In this document: piece after piece, positions 59,361 through 64,000 of the stretch
Layout of the letters: each line of letters begins with the position of its first letter
Position numbering within the stretch: the first letter of the stretch is position 1
NCBI RefSeq assembly: GCF_022581195.2
Contig: NC_061470.1
Span: 4,960,001-5,024,000, forward strand
Direction: 5' to 3'
Length of the DNA: 64,000 nt
DNA from: Helicoverpa zea
Taxonomy: Eukaryota > Arthropoda > Insecta > Lepidoptera > Noctuidae
Position numbers and translations under genes: made by a program
The notes under the pieces: generated by a model
The model's database searches: none
What the model saw: only the letters and a program-made list of their open reading frames with translations
What the model was told of the DNA's origin: nothing

Positions 59361-60373
59361 CAGTGGCGGATTAACCCTATAAGCACAACAAGCACGTGCT
59401 TGGGGCCCCTGTTCTCCAGGGGCCTCCATCCTCTGCTGGCGTTTCATTTTATACCTACATTTTATCGAGATTCATCCACAATATATCCGAAATCACAAGG
59501 CGCGAGCAGTTCGGGAGTGACCCTTCATACACCCCCGCCTCTAAACTTGATTGGTCGCAGTGCTGTAGATTGTTGTACGATCGCAGTGATTTTTTTTTTC
59601 AATTGTGCAGTTGTTATACAATTTTTTTTCGGCTTCTACTCATCGTTGGGCAAAGAATTAATAGGCAACGATAGCGTTCCGAAGTCGCTATCGTACAGTC
59701 GTTGGGAAGCTCACGCTGTAACTACGAGTGCAATATAACAAACATATCCGAAAATTTTGGATGCTTTAGATCAGTGGTCCTGGTGGTGGTGGGCTGGTGG
59801 TGCCTGGAGGCATTCCAAGTGGTCCGCGGACCACCGGTTAAGTCCGCGGACGTTGTTATCGATCTTACGTTATCCATCTTACTTGTCCAACAGAAAGAAA
59901 TGAAGGTTTGAAATGTAGCCCTTTTACGAAATTTTAGTTCTGAGTCTTAAAACATAATCAAGATTTCCCGCTCGCTTCGCTCGCGTTTTCAAAAACTATA
60001 TGTCCTCGTTTTTACATTTGTCAACAAATTAAAAGTTAAGTACGTTTGGGCTACATTGTACGTAATTTTGGTTCTGAGTTTATAATAAAAATAATTAAAA
60101 TTTCGCGCTCGCTTCGCTCGCGTATTCAGAAACTATGTGCCTTCGTTTTTGCATTTGTCAACAAACAAAAAATTAAGTACGTTTGGGATAAATTTTACCT
60201 CCGTACGAGTCCGAAAAAAATTTCGCGCTCGCTTCGCTCGCGCATTTGAAACTACATGTGCATCACTCTCGCTTTGCTCGGTCAATTTCTTCAACCTTCT
60301 ATTTCCATTTAAGTAATAGGGGGTCTACACAGGCTCTGTGCTTAGGGCCTCGGATACTCTTAATCCGCCACTG
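59361..60373. mobile_element. non-autonomous hAT element B with palindrome array
   Basis: The perfect 14-bp inverted ends CAGTGGCGGATTAA (59361-59374) and its complement (60360-60373) are flanked by the 8-bp duplication TATATACC. No transposase is present. Three copies of CGCGCTCGCTTCGCTCGCG lie at 59967-59985 (one change), 60104-60122 and 60224-60242, plus a decayed one near 60267, about 120-140 bp apart. They are the same palindrome as in the hAT element at 50900, as is TTACTTGTCCAACAGAAA near 59880. GGTCCGCGGACCACCGG (about 59821) may be a remnant of yet another element. Confidence 0.92.
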
Positions 60374-60380
60374 TATATAC

Positions 60381-60472
60381 CTGAATGACTTCTCTTTACA
60401 TGGGTAAACTGCTAAATGCAGTGGATTGACATGATCAATGACATACATGGCAGGGATCCCACAAACATCGCA
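60381..60472 (-). CDS. candidate exon with zinc-finger-like cysteines; donor abuts hAT
   Basis: On the minus strand, acceptor AACTCAG precedes CDVCGIPAMYVIDHVNPLHL then AVYPCKEKSF, ending TTCAG before GTATAT. The Cys-x2-Cys with later His residues and a Cys resembles a small zinc-binding module, and coding composition is good. The frame remains open upstream to 60523 (KCLWKSRKSFNATQ), so the true acceptor could instead be near 60525. Its 5' splice site is GTATATA, exactly the sequence duplicated by the hAT insertion at 60373. No family is confidently recognised. Confidence 0.45.
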
Positions 60473-60525
60473 CTGAGTTGCGTTAAAACTTTTTCTTGAC
60501 TTCCACAAACATTTTAAAACCAAAA

Positions 60526-61950
60526 TAAACTAAATCGGTCCACCTGTTGTCCATTTTTAGTGGAACTAATGAAAATCAAAGCATTTTTATAATATAGATT
60601 TCTCTTTTGAATAAAATCTTTCAGATTCAGAAGGCTAACTATTGCAAAGTTTAGGCACATAGCTACGTGGGACGAGCTCAATGTACTTAATGTCTATAAT
60701 TAAGTAAACCTCCATCTTTATTTATCTACTTATCACATTAAATAAGAAACAGGTTTGACATTACATACAAACGTCCTTGCACTATAAGTAGCATCATTTA
60801 ATCGTCTTATATACCTACCAAGGCAAGTAAACGCGTTTCACCAAACACGAATGTTGTTCGAACCAAAATAATGAATAATTACGCATAAATAACTCCATGG
60901 GTTCTCATCAATTTATTCCCTTAAATGGTTAGTCTTCTTGTGGGGCTTGACATCCTGTGTTTTTCTTGTTAACTTGCGTCAAAATTGCAAATGTCAGGCA
61001 ATTTTGGAGGCGGGTGATTCGGAAGGTGGCGTAATTTTGGGTGATCTATGGAAGAGGTGTGTGAATTTGGGTGGATATGTAAATACATATACTGTAACTT
61101 GCAGAAAGAGTTGTTGTGAACAGTATTTAGGGGCCAGGCAATAAGTAAGGTTTTCAAAATTTTGGATCTCTACCATGATGGTAGATATGCACTGTTCTAT
61201 ACTGCGAATGGGATATCCCTAATTTACGTAATGTTACAATTCTTTATACAGTTCGTTTTTGGACCAATCCTATTCGTATAGCGGACTATCCAGATCTCAC
61301 AATCTAAGTTCCAGCAGCCCACTGTCTTCTTATTGTCTCCAGTGATTTGTGGCGACACTTCCAAAGACTGACAGAGACAAAAATATCCATTCACCTCATG
61401 AAAGAAAGAGACAACACCACCAAATAATCCTTCACAGTTAATTACAATGGCCTCTCTAGCTTGTTAGGAGATTTTTTCAATTTATTTTCGCGCCAAGAAT
61501 TGAAATTCCAAAAATACTTTTTCACGCCGAATTTATAATTGACATCTGAGTTAAGAAAAGGGTTTCTTTCGGCTCCTAAATAAATTAAGTGTGGGATCCT
61601 TGAGAAATTTTGAAAAAATAGACTAAAAAAAATCGGTTATTTTAAACGGTTTCAATCTTTGGTAGCCAATTAAGTTAAACAGTTAAGATTTATCAATGTC
61701 GTGGCATTTTATTGCCATTTGCTTAATAGTTAATTCGGTTGGTCTATGGATCTGTCAATTAAAGTAGACTACATAAATATTTTACGAAGTAAGTTAATTT
61801 CGGCAATCGAACCAAGATCAAATTGATGCAAATGTAATTGAACTTAGTAAATGTGTTATCAAAAGTAAATAAATCGTTGGTATCTTTTCCATTACACTGA
61901 CAACAAGACAAAATCCAGTCAATCATTGGTCGTATGATGTACGTAGGTAC
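60526..61950. other. unrecognised non-coding DNA
   Basis: No gene or named repeat is seen. Confidence 0.4.
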
Positions 61951-62083
61951 AGTTACTGGCACGGATATTGAGCTCTCGGCGGAAGAGTGGGGATCGCTTT
62001 GCGCACTGTACACATAAGGCAATAAACCAATGAATCGCTTCTGCGCAGGTGAAGGTCAGGGCTCAATATCCGTGCCGATAACT
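61951..62083. mobile_element. 133-bp MITE
   Basis: The left end AGTTACTGGCACGGATATTG (61951) and the complement of the right end, AGTTATCGGCACGGATATTG (from 62083), match over about 25 bp with two differences. GAGCTC versus GAGCCC follows. The short GC-richer centre has no coding sequence. The target duplication is not clear. Confidence 0.8.
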
Positions 62084-64000
62084 ATAACACTAGAAAAATT
62101 ATTGCTGTCTCAGGAATACCTAGCGTAAGCTACTTGACTAAATAGACCAGTATACCAAACACACAGGAACACCAAAAAAATCACAACTCTATCTAACACA
62201 GCTAAGTACCTATCTACCATTTAAAACACTATCCTAAGTGCTACACGTAAGTACAAATGGGCAAAAGTTTTGCGCGATCGGTCCGCAGATAAAACTGGTA
62301 TGTGTATCACAAACGTGGTTTTTATCACAATTTACTGGCGTACATCGAAAGAATATCAAATGAGTATCATATTTACATTCTCACTGCGTCTATCTAGATT
62401 ATCAAAAACGCCCTGCAGTCTGATGTTTTTGTTTCATATTTCTACAGCGACTAGACATAGCTACCTCTGGAATGATTCCTTAGGATACCTATAAATTGTT
62501 TTGGAGTAAAAGCGTCATTGCGTCGATTTTATAATAAGTAATTCTATGTAATCTATGTAATGTATTTTAGCGACAATATGCTGCACAGCGGCGGTAAAAC
62601 TACTTGTGTATTTTTATCATTTTTGCTCCATATAAACGCTAGTCTGTTGATCAATCTACTATTCATTCACGTAGCTCGAACATTGTCACCACCGCTCGTC
62701 CTTCAGATAAAATCCATCCCCACCTCAATTCCTTACATACGTTTACAATACCTGCCGATACAGCATCAAAATCATATACAGAGGTCAAACTGAAATTGTA
62801 GTTTTTTTTTAAATGTTAAAATACATTTTCCAAATTCAGACAAGAATATTACTAACCGGATATGTTCAATTAAAAGTGATGATCTTGAACAGTGTGACCA
62901 GAGTTCTTCCACCCTGCTGACCTGACCTGACAGATCATAGATATACTGTGGCTGAGTTCGTCATTTACAAGTGTTGTAAAGCTTAGGATTGTGGTGTTGG
63001 GGTCAAGTCATAATGGAGGCTTCTACCTAGGCTTTTTAGAATATAAAGTAATACTTGAATAGGTACAAGCAAGACTAATAAAATAGATAACTCCTATATT
63101 GCTGCGCTATTTCAAATAAGTTTTTGATAAGGCCAGGTGTCAATATGTTTTTTATGCAACTAATCTCATTGATTTGTACTAAGTAAAATTTCGGAGTTTG
63201 GGAAATCAATAAGTAGAGTCCAAAAAGTTGTCAACAAAATATAATTCAGAACATAAGTAAATATTTTTAAACACACTTCTAGCACCACCCTACATAACTC
63301 CTAACGCAGAAAGTAAAGGTGCGCACACACGAGCACCTCTCGCTGCGACGTGCGCGAGATAAAGGCTTATCTACACGATCATCACGCGTCGGAGGCTGCT
63401 TAACGCACTCTACTGGGAACTGGGAACAGCTGTCGTGAAATGTGACCAGATGTGTTCGCGATCTAAATGTTAATATTAGACTAGGAAATATTTTTAGAAA
63501 AATAAATGTAGCTGTAATGTTTTTCAGGTGTGTTCGGTCTTGCTGGTATTAAAATGAGAAGTTTCATTATGTTCATACTGTTTTTTTTTTTTAAATAGGT
63601 ACATAATGTAGATTACAGATAGGTTACAGATCAGTAGGTCTATTGTTATGTCAATATTTGCACCCATTCCCTGCCTAATCCTGGATGTGTAAAAAAAACA
63701 TGGAAAATAAGGATTAAAGCCATAATACCTAGCCACAGTATCATTGGAAGATTAAAATATATTAAACGTAGTTTCTCTATCACACATCGAAAATCTTAAA
63801 GACATCCTATCATTGCCAAATAACTCTCAAACGCGTGACCCCTCGTCCAGATTACCCACACAAATTCAAACCACCTTTAATTTTTATCCACATGAATGGG
63901 CATGAAACCAGCTCACAATCTGCCTCGTTTATCATCTGAACAATATGACACCATGCTCTAGCTTATCCTGAGTATATCTGTGGAACGTCTCGAGCCGCAC
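62084..64000. other. unrecognised non-coding DNA to window end
   Basis: AT-rich, with short open frames only. A GC-richer spot at 63315-63440 (CACCTCTCGCTGCGACGTGC, CACGCGTCGGAGGC) may be regulatory. No gene is recognised. Confidence 0.4.

Overview
This is an AT-rich, intron-rich animal nuclear sequence and almost certainly comes from a moth or butterfly, probably noctuid-like. The evidence is the repeat set: short Helitrons of the Lepidoptera type (TC..CTAG ends inserted between A and T), a tRNA-derived SINE with an 18-bp target duplication, the dispersed repeat beginning ACCGACTTaaaaaagg, SINE tails ending in (GAT)n, and several hAT, Tc1 and MITE families. Clear protein-coding sequence is sparse. 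Most of the window is intron or intergenic DNA with GC-richer islands that look like regulatory sequence.

Layout. 1-10 kb is mostly unrecognised DNA. It holds two candidate minus-strand exons (7484-7705 and 4478-4634), a decayed coding-like patch (4729-5480) and a promoter-like GC patch near 2.8-3.1 kb. 10.9-16.6 kb is repeat-rich: an IR/DR Tc1-like transposon with a dead transposase, Helitrons, a MITE and a SINE inserted in an older repeat. 20.4-22.1 kb is a long GC/CpG-rich island without a convincing gene. 22.2-24.6 kb holds a Helitron, a hAT transposase relic and a MITE with 36-bp perfect terminal inverted repeats.

The best-supported locus is 25.1-33.0 kb. The first two coding exons of a FANCJ/BRIP1-type DNA-repair helicase lie on the minus strand (25155-26213). 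About 800 bp away and divergent on the plus strand is the start codon of a THAP-domain gene (27013). Its first coding exon is split by a 5.9-kb composite: an outer hAT element (27070-33006) with an exact 8-bp target duplication, a second copy of the same hAT nested in it (31250-32773) with its own exact 8-bp duplication, and a 5'-truncated LINE with an 850-codon open reading frame (27180-30028). Rejoining the exon across one copy of the duplication restores the THAP reading frame up to a GTAAGC splice donor. The hAT elements themselves carry captured 3' ends of two other LINE types (R1-like and RTE-like).

33-64 kb is largely non-coding. It has dispersed SINE, Helitron and MITE copies, several candidate enhancers, and two further hAT elements (50900-52138 and 59361-60373). 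These two have different ends but share an internal array of the palindromic motif GCGAGCGAAGCGAGCGC. The second sits exactly at the splice donor of a candidate minus-strand exon (60381-60472). No rRNA gene, intact tRNA gene, CRISPR array or operon is present. All calls are from reading the sequence; no database search was run.
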